Shown: piece by piece, positions 1 to 8,018 of the stretch
Position numbering within the stretch: the first letter of the stretch is position 1
Layout of the letters: the number at the start of each line of letters is the position of its first letter
Origin: Evansella sp. AB-P1
GTDB taxonomy: Bacteria; Bacillota; Bacilli; Bacillales; Salisediminibacteriaceae
Direction of reading: 5' to 3'
Length of the DNA stretch: 64,000 nucleotides
Assembly (NCBI RefSeq): GCF_029688925.1
Contig: NZ_JARUKY010000023.1
Span: forward strand, 1-64,000
Made by a program: the position numbers and the translations under genes
Notes under the pieces: generated by a model
Databases searched by the model: none
What the model saw: only the letters and a program-made list of their open reading frames with translations
Told to the model about the DNA's origin: nothing

Positions 1-76
1 ACAAAAAAATAGTCCCATAATGAATGGAACTATTATAACTTGTATTATTAAACGTCATCTTTCCACTTAATATCGT

Positions 77-1363
77 CTAAAATTTCCTTATTTCAAACTG
101 ATCAGCTAGGAGCTGCCAATTTTGGGAGAATGGTAATCCTAATTTCCAGTAGCTGATGCCTCGTAAACCTAGCTCTTTTATTAAATCAAACTTCGCTTGA
201 ATACTTCTTGCATCTTCAAACCAAACCACATGCTCAGCACCATCATCATCCACATATTCAAAAAAAGGTGCTTGAGCTTCCATATCATATTGAATAGGAA
301 CATTTTCTGTAAAAGCAAGCTGTACAGCACGATTAGGACTTAAAGCGGCAGCATAGTCTCCACCAGGCTCATACGGTAATGTCCAGTCATAACCATATAA
401 ATTTTGACCCATCATAATTTTATTGGCAGGCATTTCTGATAACGCATATTCAATCACTTCGCGTACAGGTCCAATAGGTGAAACAGCCATTGGAGGACCT
501 CCACTATAGCCCCATTCATACGTCATCAAAACAACAAAATCAACAATTTCACCGTGGGCACCATAATCATGTGCTTCATACCATTGCCCAGGCTGATCTG
601 CACGAGTTTTTGGTGCTAAAGCTGTAGAAACTAAAAGATCTTCCTGATGTAGACGATTAACAGCCTTTTGTAAAAATTGATTATATCTTTCCCTATCTTC
701 CACACGTAAATATTCAAAATCAAAATGGATGTCACGATAACCGATATTTTTTGCTGCTTCAACAACTTCATTTAACAATCTGTCTTGTGCGCCCTCATTA
801 GTCAGGACTGCTGCTCCAACCTCGTCGCTAAATGCACCTTCTTCTAAGTTAGTAACCACCATCATTAGTCCAGCATTTACTTCTGTAGCTATAGTTGCAA
901 AGTTATCTAATGGTGGTGCAGTCAAGGAGCCGTCTCGATTAAGTTGATAGCTAAATGGGGCGAGATAAGTTAAATAGGGTGCTCTTGATCGTGCAGAATT
1001 TATAAGCTGCTCTGTTACTTGACCTCCAATAGGTTCAACATAAGCATTTACTTCTGCTTCCGTTTTCGGTCGAGGAGGTATATATAAACGTAATCCAATA
1101 TCAAGTGGTGCATCTAATGGTATTCGATTTGTCTCTGCTAGCTGCTGTGGAGGTATTCCAAACCGCTGTCCAATACTAAATAAGCTATCCCCCGGCTGGA
1201 TCCAATAAAAGGATCCTACAATTGGAATAACAAGACTTTGACCAATAACAAGATTATTTGGATCAGGTATTTCATTTGCTTGAACTAAATCATCTATTGA
1301 TACAGAATAAGCTTGTGAAATACCATAAGCTGTTTGTCCTGACTGAACAACATGAATTTGCAT
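77..1363 (-). CDS. LysM-GH18 spore glycosidase, YaaH/SleL type
   Basis: The 428-residue protein has two N-terminal LysM peptidoglycan-binding repeats (about residues 2-46 and 50-95, each ending in a V-I-P or Y-I-P pattern) followed by a glycoside hydrolase 18 barrel (about 105-428). The GH18 active-site strand reads DIHFDFEYL, so the acid at the end is the likely catalytic glutamate. Members of this family (YaaH, SleL) are spore-cortex N-acetylglucosaminidases acting during germination. No signal peptide is visible, which is normal for spore-coat-deposited YaaH proteins. It is a monocistronic minus-strand gene, divergent from the TVP38 gene. Family assignment is secure. Which paralogue it is (YaaH, YdhD or YvbX-like) is not decided here. 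Confidence 0.9.
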   Translation of the reverse strand: MQIHVVQSGQTAYGISQAYSVSIDDLVQANEIPDPNNLVIGQSLVIPIVGSFYWIQPGDSLFSIGQRFGIPPQQLAETNRIPLDAPLDIGLRLYIPPRPKTEAEVNAYVEPIGGQVTEQLINSARSRAPYLTYLAPFSYQLNRDGSLTAPPLDNFATIATEVNAGLMMVVTNLEEGAFSDEVGAAVLTNEGAQDRLLNEVVEAAKNIGYRDIHFDFEYLRVEDRERYNQFLQKAVNRLHQEDLLVSTALAPKTRADQPGQWYEAHDYGAHGEIVDFVVLMTYEWGYSGGPPMAVSPIGPVREVIEYALSEMPANKIMMGQNLYGYDWTLPYEPGGDYAAALSPNRAVQLAFTENVPIQYDMEAQAPFFEYVDDDGAEHVVWFEDARSIQAKFDLIKELGLRGISYWKLGLPFSQNWQLLADQFEIRKF

Positions 1364-1545
1364 ACATTCACTCCCTCACGATTCACATTTATCATTTAAG
1401 CTTACGCTGGTAAAACATGTCCCATGAGCATTTTTTTATAAAAAATCAATAAAGTGGCATGTATTGTCCATCATTGTTCTTTTTTCATTGAGTCTTCTAT
1501 TGTAAAATAATAAAGTACGCATTGTGAGAAAAGGAGTAAACACCT

Positions 1546-2205
1546 ATGTATCGAAAACTGATTGTTGTTATAACCGCAATTACCATTATTTTGTTATTAT
1601 ATTTTTATCATGAACCTCTCCTTCATTGGATACAGAATAATGAGCAAGATTATGTGGTTTTAACTTCTATAATTGCTACATTCATGTCATTATTTCCAGT
1701 AATTCCATATCCAATTGTAGGAGGCGTAATAGGGGCAGCCTATGGACCATGGTTAGGCGCATTCGTTATTTGGATAGGTTCAACGTTAGCATCAATTATT
1801 TTCTTTTCTATGATTCGCTACGGGGGGTTTCACAAATGGGGGACAAAAATACTTTTACGCTACACAGTAACAAAAAAAATTACCCTACTTTTTGAACGTA
1901 ATGCTTTTATGAGTATTACCATCTTACGAATGATACCTGTCATTCCCTCTATTCTTATTAATGCTTATGCAGCGTTAAGTAGAGTATCATTTATTTCCTA
2001 TTCCATTGCTTCAGGTTTAGGAAAGATCCCTGCCATGATATTATTTGCCCTGGTAGGTCATACAATTGTGACAGATCCATTGGAAATTATATACATGGTT
2101 CTAATCTACGTTGTATTTTTATCAATTGTATATAGTATTTATCGTATTTGGACGAGGAGAATTGACCATCAATTAATGCAAAAAAAACATCCTTCAAAAG
2201 CATAG
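1546..2205 (+). CDS. TVP38/TMEM64 family membrane protein
   Basis: The 219-residue protein is very hydrophobic with about six membrane segments. Its central region has the family pattern of a Pro/Gly-rich re-entrant loop (FPVIPYPIVGGVIGAAYG) and a second ILRMIPVIPS loop, both typical of SNARE-associated/VTT-domain (DedA-superfamily) proteins. These are thought to move lipids or small solutes across the membrane; the exact substrate is unknown. A Shine-Dalgarno AAAAGGAG precedes the ATG. The gene ends at a strong bidirectional hairpin shared with the convergent VanZ-like gene. Confidence 0.85.
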   Translation: MYRKLIVVITAITIILLLYFYHEPLLHWIQNNEQDYVVLTSIIATFMSLFPVIPYPIVGGVIGAAYGPWLGAFVIWIGSTLASIIFFSMIRYGGFHKWGTKILLRYTVTKKITLLFERNAFMSITILRMIPVIPSILINAYAALSRVSFISYSIASGLGKIPAMILFALVGHTIVTDPLEIIYMVLIYVVFLSIVYSIYRIWTRRIDHQLMQKKHPSKA

Positions 2206-2220
2206 AAGGATGTTTTTTTA
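2187..2220. terminator. Bidirectional rho-independent terminator
   Basis: AACATCCTTC and its complement GAAGGATGTT flank a short loop and are followed by a run of T on the plus strand and by A on the other side. It sits between the convergent TVP38 and VanZ-like genes. Confidence 0.85.
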
Positions 2221-2700
2221 TATTATTCTTATTTTTCTGGATACGCGATACGTAAGGACTCCTATGAAAGCACCAGTTGTATTTAAAATAACATCATCAA
2301 TATTTGCAACACGATACGTAAAAACAAACTGATTCACTTCTATTATTATGGAAAGACACATAGCTGCTACAGTAACAGGAATAATCTTAACAGGTTTCCG
2401 AATAAAATTAAATCTTTCTAAAAACAACGGAAAGAGTAAACCAAATGGAATAAATAAAAGTATGTTTCCAATTAAAATAGTAAAAATCATATACCAATCT
2501 CTAAATATAGATATTCTATATATTGTTAAAAATGGATCTAAGTTATAATTTCTTCCACCTGGACCGAGTGGCCCTAAAGAGGCCCCATGATTCCACGCAA
2601 AAAATGTAATATATATTAATACAATCATGTAAATAAAAAATAGCATAGATGAAACTGGAAAAGGTGATTTATGTTTTACTTTTTTCCCTTTTACATTCAA
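2218..2700 (-). CDS. VanZ-like family membrane protein
   Basis: This 160-residue integral membrane protein has four predicted hydrophobic segments and the VanZ signature region ending in NIDDVILNTTGAFIG. A similar block (NIDDVILNTSGAFIG) appears in a second VanZ-like gene at 5243-5794. VanZ confers low-level teicoplanin resistance in enterococci, but most VanZ-like proteins of Bacillaceae have no assigned function. The start is the ATG at the end of an 8-residue Lys-rich N-terminus (MNVKGKKV); the upstream ribosome site is only moderate. Confidence 0.8.
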   Translation of the reverse strand: MNVKGKKVKHKSPFPVSSMLFFIYMIVLIYITFFAWNHGASLGPLGPGGRNYNLDPFLTIYRISIFRDWYMIFTILIGNILLFIPFGLLFPLFLERFNFIRKPVKIIPVTVAAMCLSIIIEVNQFVFTYRVANIDDVILNTTGAFIGVLTYRVSRKIRII

Positions 2701-2905
2701 GATTGTTTACACCTCAAATCATGTATTAAATTTATCCTTTGTCCAATTTCTATTATCATATGATTACTATAAGAAAACAAGTCTAGATACTTTACATATT
2801 TTTATTTTATTGAATCACAGTGTTAGTGTTTAATGTTGATATTTACAATCACCCGAACTTTCGTTCTATAATGGTGGCAAAACACGGAAAAAGAAGGTGT
2901 AATCA

Positions 2906-3490
2906 GTGAAAGTTATAGATATTATTAAAGCCATTCAAGTAAGGGCATGGTTATTTATCAATTCAAATCAGATGGAAAAATCCGTACTAAGGGCATTTAA
3001 TATTGACTTAGGGTACAACGCAGCTTTATTACATGATATTGGTAGGTACAAAGGTTTTACTAAGTCTGTTATCCATTCATATGATGGTTATGTTTACATG
3101 AATGAACAAGGCTTTACTGGTAATGGGATAATATGTGTCACACATTCATTTCCGTGTAAAAACGAGAATATTGAAAATGCTGCTGAGTGGAACCTTGTTT
3201 CAAAATATATGTAGGAAAAATTGGTTGCAATCCTTAATGAAAATAAAGATTACGATATTTACAATAAAGTAATTACTCTATGTGATGCTCTTGCTGATGC
3301 TGAAGGCTTTACCACACTTGAAAAAAGACTGGTTTCTGTTGGGTTACGTCACGGTACAAATTCACATACCTCGTTACATTGGAAAGGCTTTTACTCCATT
3401 AAAAATGAATTGGAAAAGCAATTAAATAAAAGTATTTATAAATTACTTCCAAATGTAGAAGACTCAATTTATACAAATATAGAAGATTAA
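2906..3490 (+). pseudogene. HD-domain phosphohydrolase interrupted by an in-frame amber codon
   Basis: Two open stretches, 2906-3211 and 3215-3490, are in the same frame and are separated only by a TAG at 3212-3214. Joined, they give one HD-superfamily hydrolase of about 194 residues. The metal-binding pair is visible as AALLHDIGRYKGF, followed by a later CVTHSF histidine and a CDALADAEG segment typical of HD hydrolases. The stretch looks otherwise uncorrupted, so the gene is either recently inactivated (CAG to TAG is one transition) or a read error. A GAAGG-type ribosome site precedes the GTG/ATG start. No substrate can be assigned. The following HAD gene starts 50 nt downstream and may be cotranscribed. 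Confidence 0.7.
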
Positions 3491-3539
3491 CATTTTATAA
3501 ATTCAGTAGTTAGTAATTTTTCTTTCGAAGGATATTTTA

Positions 3540-4196
3540 TTGATAAAGGATGAGTTGGTTATTAAAGCGATACTTTTTGATTTTGATGGTACTCTTGCTG
3601 ATACTTTGCCTGTTTGTTTTTACGCCTTTCAAGCCGTTTTTAAGGAGTACGATAATAGAGAGGTTACATCAGATGAAATAAAAGCTATGTTCGGACCATC
3701 TGAAACAGGAATCATCAAAGAAAATTTAAGGAACGAAAATATTGAAGAAGCAATCGAATTATACTATCAAAAATATAGTGAAAAACATACGGAACTAGTT
3801 ATTGATAACAAGGAAATAAATAACTTACTTTCCTTACTAAAAAGAGAAGGATATAAGTTAGGAATAGTAAATGGTAAAGCAAAACGAAGCTTACTTATAT
3901 CATTAAAAAGCCTGAATATGAATGATATATTTGATGTTATTATTACTGGTGATGACGTAGAAAATCCTAAACCCCACGCAGAAGGTGTAATCCAGGCATT
4001 AGAGAAGTTAGAAATAAAAAATAGTGAGGCAATTTTTCTTGGGGATAGTGATGCTGACATTACAGCAGGTAAGCAGGCAAAAGTCCATACAATAGGAGTA
4101 CAGTGGTTGCCAAATTATCAAACCATTGAGTTTAGTGTTCAACCAAACCAAATGATAAATAACATAGAAGACTTTATTAAATCAATTTCTTATTGA
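3540..4196 (+). CDS. HAD-family hydrolase, phosphoglycolate-phosphatase-like
   Basis: The 218-residue protein shows all four HAD motifs: nucleophile DFDGTL near the N-terminus, a threonine/serine motif (VNGKAKRS), the lysine around KPHAEG, and the acidic motif GDSDADI. The cap insertion after motif I matches the Gph/PpaX subfamily that removes phosphate from small phosphorylated metabolites or pyrophosphate. The start is TTG, nine bases after GAAGGA. The upstream HD gene is broken, so any joint function is lost or was never essential. Substrate is not determined. Confidence 0.85.
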   Translation: MIKDELVIKAILFDFDGTLADTLPVCFYAFQAVFKEYDNREVTSDEIKAMFGPSETGIIKENLRNENIEEAIELYYQKYSEKHTELVIDNKEINNLLSLLKREGYKLGIVNGKAKRSLLISLKSLNMNDIFDVIITGDDVENPKPHAEGVIQALEKLEIKNSEAIFLGDSDADITAGKQAKVHTIGVQWLPNYQTIEFSVQPNQMINNIEDFIKSISY

Positions 4197-4327
4197 ACTA
4201 TCGGGATCGATATTGGAACAAGCTGTTGCTGCTGTTGTATCAAACAGGGAGAATAGTTGTAGAAGTTATTGTTACTCTTATTGTAACTTAATTTATCTAG
4301 AATACGATGGAGTCCAATATAAAGGTT

Positions 4328-4368
4328 AAAACCAAGAAACATTCAATTATACAATGTTTCTTGGTTTT
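4328..4368. terminator. Strong bidirectional terminator
   Basis: A 16-bp perfect inverted repeat (AAAACCAAGAAACATT and its complement) with a 9-nt loop lies between the HAD gene (plus) and the small membrane-protein gene (minus). Both flanks are A/T-rich, so it can serve both strands. Confidence 0.85.
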
Positions 4369-4399
4369 ATAGTGTAAATTTAAGGTTGAATGTATCTAT

Positions 4400-4648
4400 T
4401 TAATCTACTTCTTTTAGTCGATTTTCTATATATTTTAGCCTAGTATTTAACTCTTCCATAGTATTAATTTGTTGTTGTTGGAATGCTCGATTGTCTTTAT
4501 CTAATTCCAAACGTCGTTCTGAACGTTTTTCCATTCTACGAACAATAAAAATTATATACATAGAAACCACAATTAATATAAAGATAGGTACTATGAGAAA
4601 GCCAAATACCATAAGTTGATTTACCATAGGTCCAGTATTTGTAAACAT
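4400..4648 (-). CDS. Small membrane protein with cytoplasmic coiled coil
   Basis: The protein is about 82 residues when started at the ATG preceded by AAAGGAGAT (an upstream in-frame ATG would add five residues). It has one hydrophobic segment (about residues 12-36) followed by a basic, then charged and Gln-rich helix (residues 38-82) likely to form a coiled coil. It lies 28 nt downstream of a winged-helix regulator and is probably cotranscribed with it. Pairs of a PadR/ArsR-like regulator and a small membrane protein are common in Bacillaceae, but I do not recognise a named family. Confidence 0.7.
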   Translation of the reverse strand: MFTNTGPMVNQLMVFGFLIVPIFILIVVSMYIIFIVRRMEKRSERRLELDKDNRAFQQQQINTMEELNTRLKYIENRLKEVD

Positions 4649-4676
4649 AGAATCTCCTTTCAAATAATTTTAGTCA

Positions 4677-5000
4677 TTAGTCACCTTTTCTTTTTTTGGT
4701 TAAGCTACTCGATAACTGAGCGATAATTTGTTCGGTTAATTTAATTTCGAACGAATTTAATTCAAAAAATTTCATAGCTTTACCGTTCTTGGATATTTCA
4801 TGATGTCCTATTAGCAAATTCGCCTCCTCTAACTTTTGTAAATGTAAGTAAAGTAAAGGTCTGCTAATGCCTAAATGTCTTGCCAGTTGACTTACATACT
4901 GTCTTTCTTGATACAAAATCGAAATAATTTGTAGACGGTATGGATTTGATAATGCTTCTAAAACCTTTAACAGTTCGTCACCAGTCATATTATCTTTCAT
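4677..5000 (-). CDS. ArsR-like winged-helix transcriptional regulator
   Basis: The 107-residue protein is one winged helix-turn-helix domain: LSNPYRLQIISIL (helix 1-2), QLARHLGISRPLLYLHLQKL (recognition helix) and a wing. No ArsR metal-binding cysteines are visible, so metal sensing is not supported. The C-terminus is Lys-rich. The gene leads a two-gene unit with the small membrane protein, which it may regulate. The promoter region (5000-5240) also serves the divergent VanZ-like gene. Confidence 0.8.
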   Translation of the reverse strand: MKDNMTGDELLKVLEALSNPYRLQIISILYQERQYVSQLARHLGISRPLLYLHLQKLEEANLLIGHHEISKNGKAMKFFELNSFEIKLTEQIIAQLSSSLTKKRKGD

Positions 5001-5130
5001 ATGTAATAATTTTATTACACGTGTATTAAAAAGTCAAATTAATATAAAAATTGTATTTAAATTGTATGACTAAGTAAAATTTAAATGTGATGTATTACAC
5101 TTAAACAAGCGGAAGCGTTAGTAAAATTAC

Positions 5131-5157
5131 GAGTTGCAATGTTGCAGCTCTTTTTTT
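5131..5157 (+). terminator. Orphan terminator-like hairpin
   Basis: GAGTTGC and GCAGCTC form a 7-bp stem (one G-U) followed by seven T. It points rightward but no plus-strand gene ends upstream. It directly follows a short dispersed repeat at about 5099-5121, so it may end a small transcript or be repeat-associated. Confidence 0.5.
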
Positions 5158-5242
5158 GCCTACTAATTGGAAAATGATGTTAAACTAAGGGGAGAATAGT
5201 TTTACAAATTTTCACACTAAATGTAGAAAAGGGGATACGGAA

Positions 5243-5794
5243 ATGGAGCAACTATGGAGAGCCTTTAGTGGTGTGATACCATTATTTCTGCTTATCATTC
5301 CTATCGTAATAATAATTGGTTGGTTTTTTTATCGAAGAGCTTTAAAAAAGGGAACTGAGCAGAAAGCTGCATTATTATTTTCAGTATTATATATTCTTTT
5401 TGCCCTTTCAATAATTGGAGTAATGATGGTAACTCTCATGCCTAGACCATTTATGGAGGGTAGAGCTCTTCAAATGGTTCCGTTTGGAAGTATTTTAGAT
5501 GTTTTATTTAACTCTGTTCATTACACAGTGCCCATTAGATTGTTAGGTTTTAATATTATTTTATTCATCCCATTTGGCATACTTTTGGCTTTGATATTAA
5601 AATCGACATCCAAGGTAATTTTAAAAACAACCTTGCTAGGAATGGCGTTCTCGATAACGATTGAAATTTTACAGTTCCTACTTAACAGTGGAAGAACATC
5701 AAATATAGATGATGTAATTTTAAACACTTCAGGAGCATTCATAGGAGCTGTAATTGGATGTATTATAAGAAATAAAAGCAAAAACTTTTTATAG
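5243..5794 (+). CDS. VanZ-like family membrane protein, second copy
   Basis: The 183-residue membrane protein has about five hydrophobic segments and the conserved VanZ tail NIDDVILNTSGAFIGAV. It is a paralogue of the protein at 2218-2700 but longer, with an extra N-terminal helix and a basic loop (YRRALKKGTEQK). The ribosome site AAAAGGGG lies 8-10 bases upstream of ATG. It is preceded by its own promoter region and appears monocistronic. Function unknown beyond family membership. Confidence 0.8.
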   Translation: MEQLWRAFSGVIPLFLLIIPIVIIIGWFFYRRALKKGTEQKAALLFSVLYILFALSIIGVMMVTLMPRPFMEGRALQMVPFGSILDVLFNSVHYTVPIRLLGFNIILFIPFGILLALILKSTSKVILKTTLLGMAFSITIEILQFLLNSGRTSNIDDVILNTSGAFIGAVIGCIIRNKSKNFL

Positions 5795-5949
5795 ATTTCT
5801 TTTATACATAGGCAATATTAAAGGTTTGTGAAAATATATAGTTAAGCTAACGGGTGCTTAAACTGAATAAGAGGAAAGTTTAGTAATTGATAACTAATGA
5901 AAACAACCTCTTTATCAATTATAATTAAAGGAAAAGGAGGAATGCGAAG

Positions 5950-6195
5950 ATGAAGTGGCAAGAAGTCAGAGAGTTATTCCCAAATCAATTTCTTCTAGTT
6001 TCAATTTTGGACTATCACGAAGAAGGAGATAAGAAAATTGTTGATGAAGTAGCACCAATACGTCCAATCGAAGACGAAGATGCTAATCAAGAGTTTTTTA
6101 AAGCCAAAGAAGGTACAGTTGTGTACCATACATCAAATGAAGAGTTTGTTATTCATATTCGCCGTGACCCCCTGATGAAAGTGAGACGAATTTAA
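5950..6195 (+). CDS. Small conserved-looking partner of the retropepsin-like protein
   Basis: This 81-residue acidic protein has no signal peptide and no membrane segment. A strong AAAGGAGG ribosome site precedes the ATG. Its TAA stop overlaps the ATG of the next gene (TAATG), so the two are translationally coupled. I do not recognise the fold; the alternating beta-like C-terminus (GTVVYHTSNEEFVIHI) suggests a small beta-rich domain. The coupling argues that it works with the downstream aspartyl-protease-like protein, as inhibitor, substrate or adaptor. Confidence 0.7.
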   Translation: MKWQEVRELFPNQFLLVSILDYHEEGDKKIVDEVAPIRPIEDEDANQEFFKAKEGTVVYHTSNEEFVIHIRRDPLMKVRRI

Positions 6196-6575
6196 TGAAA
6201 CTTTCATATGATGGACAACTTATAACAACTTCGTTAATTGTCACTTATCGTGGGAAATCTCTTAGAATTGATGATGTCATCGTTGATACTGGCTCATCGC
6301 ATACTGTTATTTGTCCTGATATTTTAGAAATGATTGGGGTTACTTACGAGAATGGCGATGAAATCTACGAAGCATATGGAATTGGTGGGAGTGTACCATT
6401 CTATACAAAGGTAATGGATGAAATCAAAATTGATACGTTTTCTATAAAAGACTTTGAGTTAGATGTAGGAATGTTGCCTAAAGGACATAATGGTTTACTT
6501 GGCTTAGATGTATTAAAACAATATAAATTTATTGTAGATATGGATAAGTTAGAGTTATACTCTTCACCTTTGTAG
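6195..6575 (+). CDS. Retropepsin-like aspartyl protease-fold protein
   Basis: The 126-residue single-domain protein carries the aspartic protease signature VDTGSSHTVI near residue 30, a flap-like YGIGGSVPF segment, and a second hydrophobic-Gly block (LLGLDVLKQYKFIVD) matching the C-terminal part of retroviral-type proteases. Such proteases are active as homodimers, one DTG per subunit. There is no signal peptide, so it should act in the cytoplasm. It is translationally coupled to the 81-residue gene before it and ends in a terminator. Physiological substrate unknown. Confidence 0.8.
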   Translation: MKLSYDGQLITTSLIVTYRGKSLRIDDVIVDTGSSHTVICPDILEMIGVTYENGDEIYEAYGIGGSVPFYTKVMDEIKIDTFSIKDFELDVGMLPKGHNGLLGLDVLKQYKFIVDMDKLELYSSPL

Positions 6576-6599
6576 ATTAGATTTTTTCTAATCTTTTTT
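6574..6599 (+). terminator. Terminator of the retropepsin pair
   Basis: AGATTAGA and TCTAATCT form a stem over a T loop and are followed by six T, directly at the stop codon of the protease-like gene. Confidence 0.8.
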
Positions 6600-6741
6600 A
6601 TGGGGAATTTGATTATCCAAAACTGTTCTTTGGAATTTGTGAACACTTTCACTTAAACTATCGGTGCGTTAGTGCAATAAGGAGAAACTACATTTTATCA
6701 AAAATCAACAACAACCACTAACTGAGCCTATTGAACATTTA

Positions 6742-6772
6742 AAAGCGCTTGGAATAATCATCCAAGCGCTTT
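6742..6772 (-). terminator. Terminator downstream of sspN
   Basis: AAAGCGCTTGGA and its exact complement TCCAAGCGCTTT enclose a 7-nt loop just after the stop codon of the minus-strand spore protein gene. Confidence 0.8.
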
Positions 6773-6786
6773 AAGCTTTATCACCC

Positions 6787-6930
6787 TTATTTCCCTTTTG
6801 TCGGTACGTAATCTGGATGATCATTTCCTTTTGTATTCATCTTTTTACCTTTGTTTGAATCACTTTTACGTGGTTGCGTTCCTAACTTGTTTGGACGAAA
6901 TTGCTGGAACTTTGTAAAATTTGAAGCCAT
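6787..6930 (-). CDS. sspN: Small acid-soluble spore protein N (SspN-like)
   Basis: This 47-residue, basic, hydrophilic protein is shorter than usual ORF cutoffs. It shows the SspN pattern P-x-x-L-G-T-x-P followed by N-K-G-x-K-M and a TKG C-terminus. SspN is a minor spore-core protein made in the forespore. In B. subtilis sspN, sspO and sspP cluster around the aconitase gene, and the same cluster is seen here (aconitase 8019-10739, sspO and sspP beyond). The ribosome site GGAGGGGAT precedes the ATG. Confidence 0.8.
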   Translation of the reverse strand: MASNFTKFQQFRPNKLGTQPRKSDSNKGKKMNTKGNDHPDYVPTKGK

Positions 6931-7004
6931 AAATATCCCCTCCATACCTTTAATATTGCCAGGGGACTTGTAAGTATGACTAGTAAAAACTAGTCGTTCC
7001 TAAC

Positions 7005-7136
7005 TTAAGATGGGAGACGATCCATATGTTTTTGATCTAGTCGTTGTTCAATTTTTTCTAGCTCTTTCGGGTTCTTCAATAATTCCTGTTTGTTTTCTTT
7101 TATCAATTCTTCAAAGCGCAATTTTCTCTTTGTCAT
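7005..7136 (-). CDS. FbpB-family small basic protein
   Basis: The 43-residue protein has a basic start (MTKRKLRF) followed by EELIKENKQELLKNPKELEK and DQKH, the pattern of the FbpB family of small basic proteins. FbpB of B. subtilis is a Fur-regulated putative RNA chaperone helping the FsrA sRNA in the iron-sparing response. No clear Fur box was identified upstream here, so the regulation is only inferred from the family. An AGAGGTG ribosome site lies before the ATG. Confidence 0.7.
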   Translation of the reverse strand: MTKRKLRFEELIKENKQELLKNPKELEKIEQRLDQKHMDRLPS

Positions 7137-7225
7137 TATTATTCACCTCTAAGCATTTACTTCCATTATTACCCTAGAGTGAACATATCCATACATAACA
7201 AGAAAATTTTTAGACTTTTACAAAT

Positions 7226-7357
7226 TTAATCGTTTCTCATTTTTTTCACTTCATAATCAGCAAATGTCTCTAGTTCTGATGCATGATTCTTCTTTCCTTG
7301 TTCTTTTTTATTATTATTTCTTTGTGCATTTGCATTACCTTTTTTCTGACGTCCCAT
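7226..7357 (-). CDS. Small hydrophilic protein, unknown, spore-associated by context
   Basis: A 43-residue Lys/Asn/Gln-rich protein starts MGRQKKGNANAQ and ends with an acidic then basic helix (ASELETFADYEVKKMRND). A strong AAAGGAG ribosome site precedes the ATG. Its size, composition and position in a run with sspN and an fbpB-like gene suggest a spore or stress small protein, but I do not recognise a named family. Confidence 0.6.
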   Translation of the reverse strand: MGRQKKGNANAQRNNNKKEQGKKNHASELETFADYEVKKMRND

Positions 7358-7536
7358 CGTTACACCTAGCTCCTTTCAAAAGTAATTTTAAACTATACTT
7401 ATACCGTTATTATGTGTGTCGTTACTTTATCTATGTATCCTCTTTAATGAACGATATGATCATTTAACGTTTTATTTTTAATTTAAATACATACCCTATA
7501 TAAAAATGAGAGAACGATGATAAGGAGAGTAAAAAG

Positions 7537-7875
7537 ATGGGTATTATTAAACAAGTTAAAAACATATTTAATAAAGACTCTGAAAAAATGCACAAGCTCC
7601 ATATTCGTGATTTAGTCATGTATATAACGGAGTATCAACAGAATAAGAAGAAAACGAAAACATTATTAGGTCTCACCTTTAACTTTTATGAAATAAACAT
7701 TGGTTCAATCACACTCGAACTTGAAACAAAGGGAAGAAATGACGATTACGTGTTAGAATTATTAGTTCTTGAAAATGAAGAAGAAATTTTTTCTTATCGT
7801 TCCTATGAGGAAGGACAGTCACTTAAGGACAAATATGCAATACCTTATACGGTATACAATCAATTAATACAATAG
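7537..7875 (+). CDS. Hypothetical cytoplasmic protein
   Basis: The 112-residue soluble protein has a Lys-rich N-terminal helix (residues 1-50) and a beta-rich middle (FNFYEINIGSITLELETKG), then an acidic segment. The ATG has a good ribosome site (AAGGAGAG). No motif is recognised. It is flanked by the small-protein run on one side and aconitase on the other, with no evident operon. Confidence 0.65.
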   Translation: MGIIKQVKNIFNKDSEKMHKLHIRDLVMYITEYQQNKKKTKTLLGLTFNFYEINIGSITLELETKGRNDDYVLELLVLENEEEIFSYRSYEEGQSLKDKYAIPYTVYNQLIQ

Positions 7876-7972
7876 GATCTGATAAGTGATAAGCTTCATT
7901 ATTAATGTTTTGTTCCTCGATGGTTCAATTACTGTTGCTTTTCCGCAGGCAAATTTTATACTTTATCTTTTA

Positions 7973-8012
7973 AAAAAAGACCATCAAAAGCGATTCTTTT
8001 GATGGTCTTTTT
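7973..8012. terminator. Terminator of aconitase
   Basis: GACCATCAAAAG and CTTTTGATGGTC form a 12-bp stem with loop CGATT, flanked by A on the left and T on the right, ending just after the aconitase stop codon on the minus strand. It can act on both strands. Confidence 0.85.
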
Positions 8013-8018
8013 GTTATA

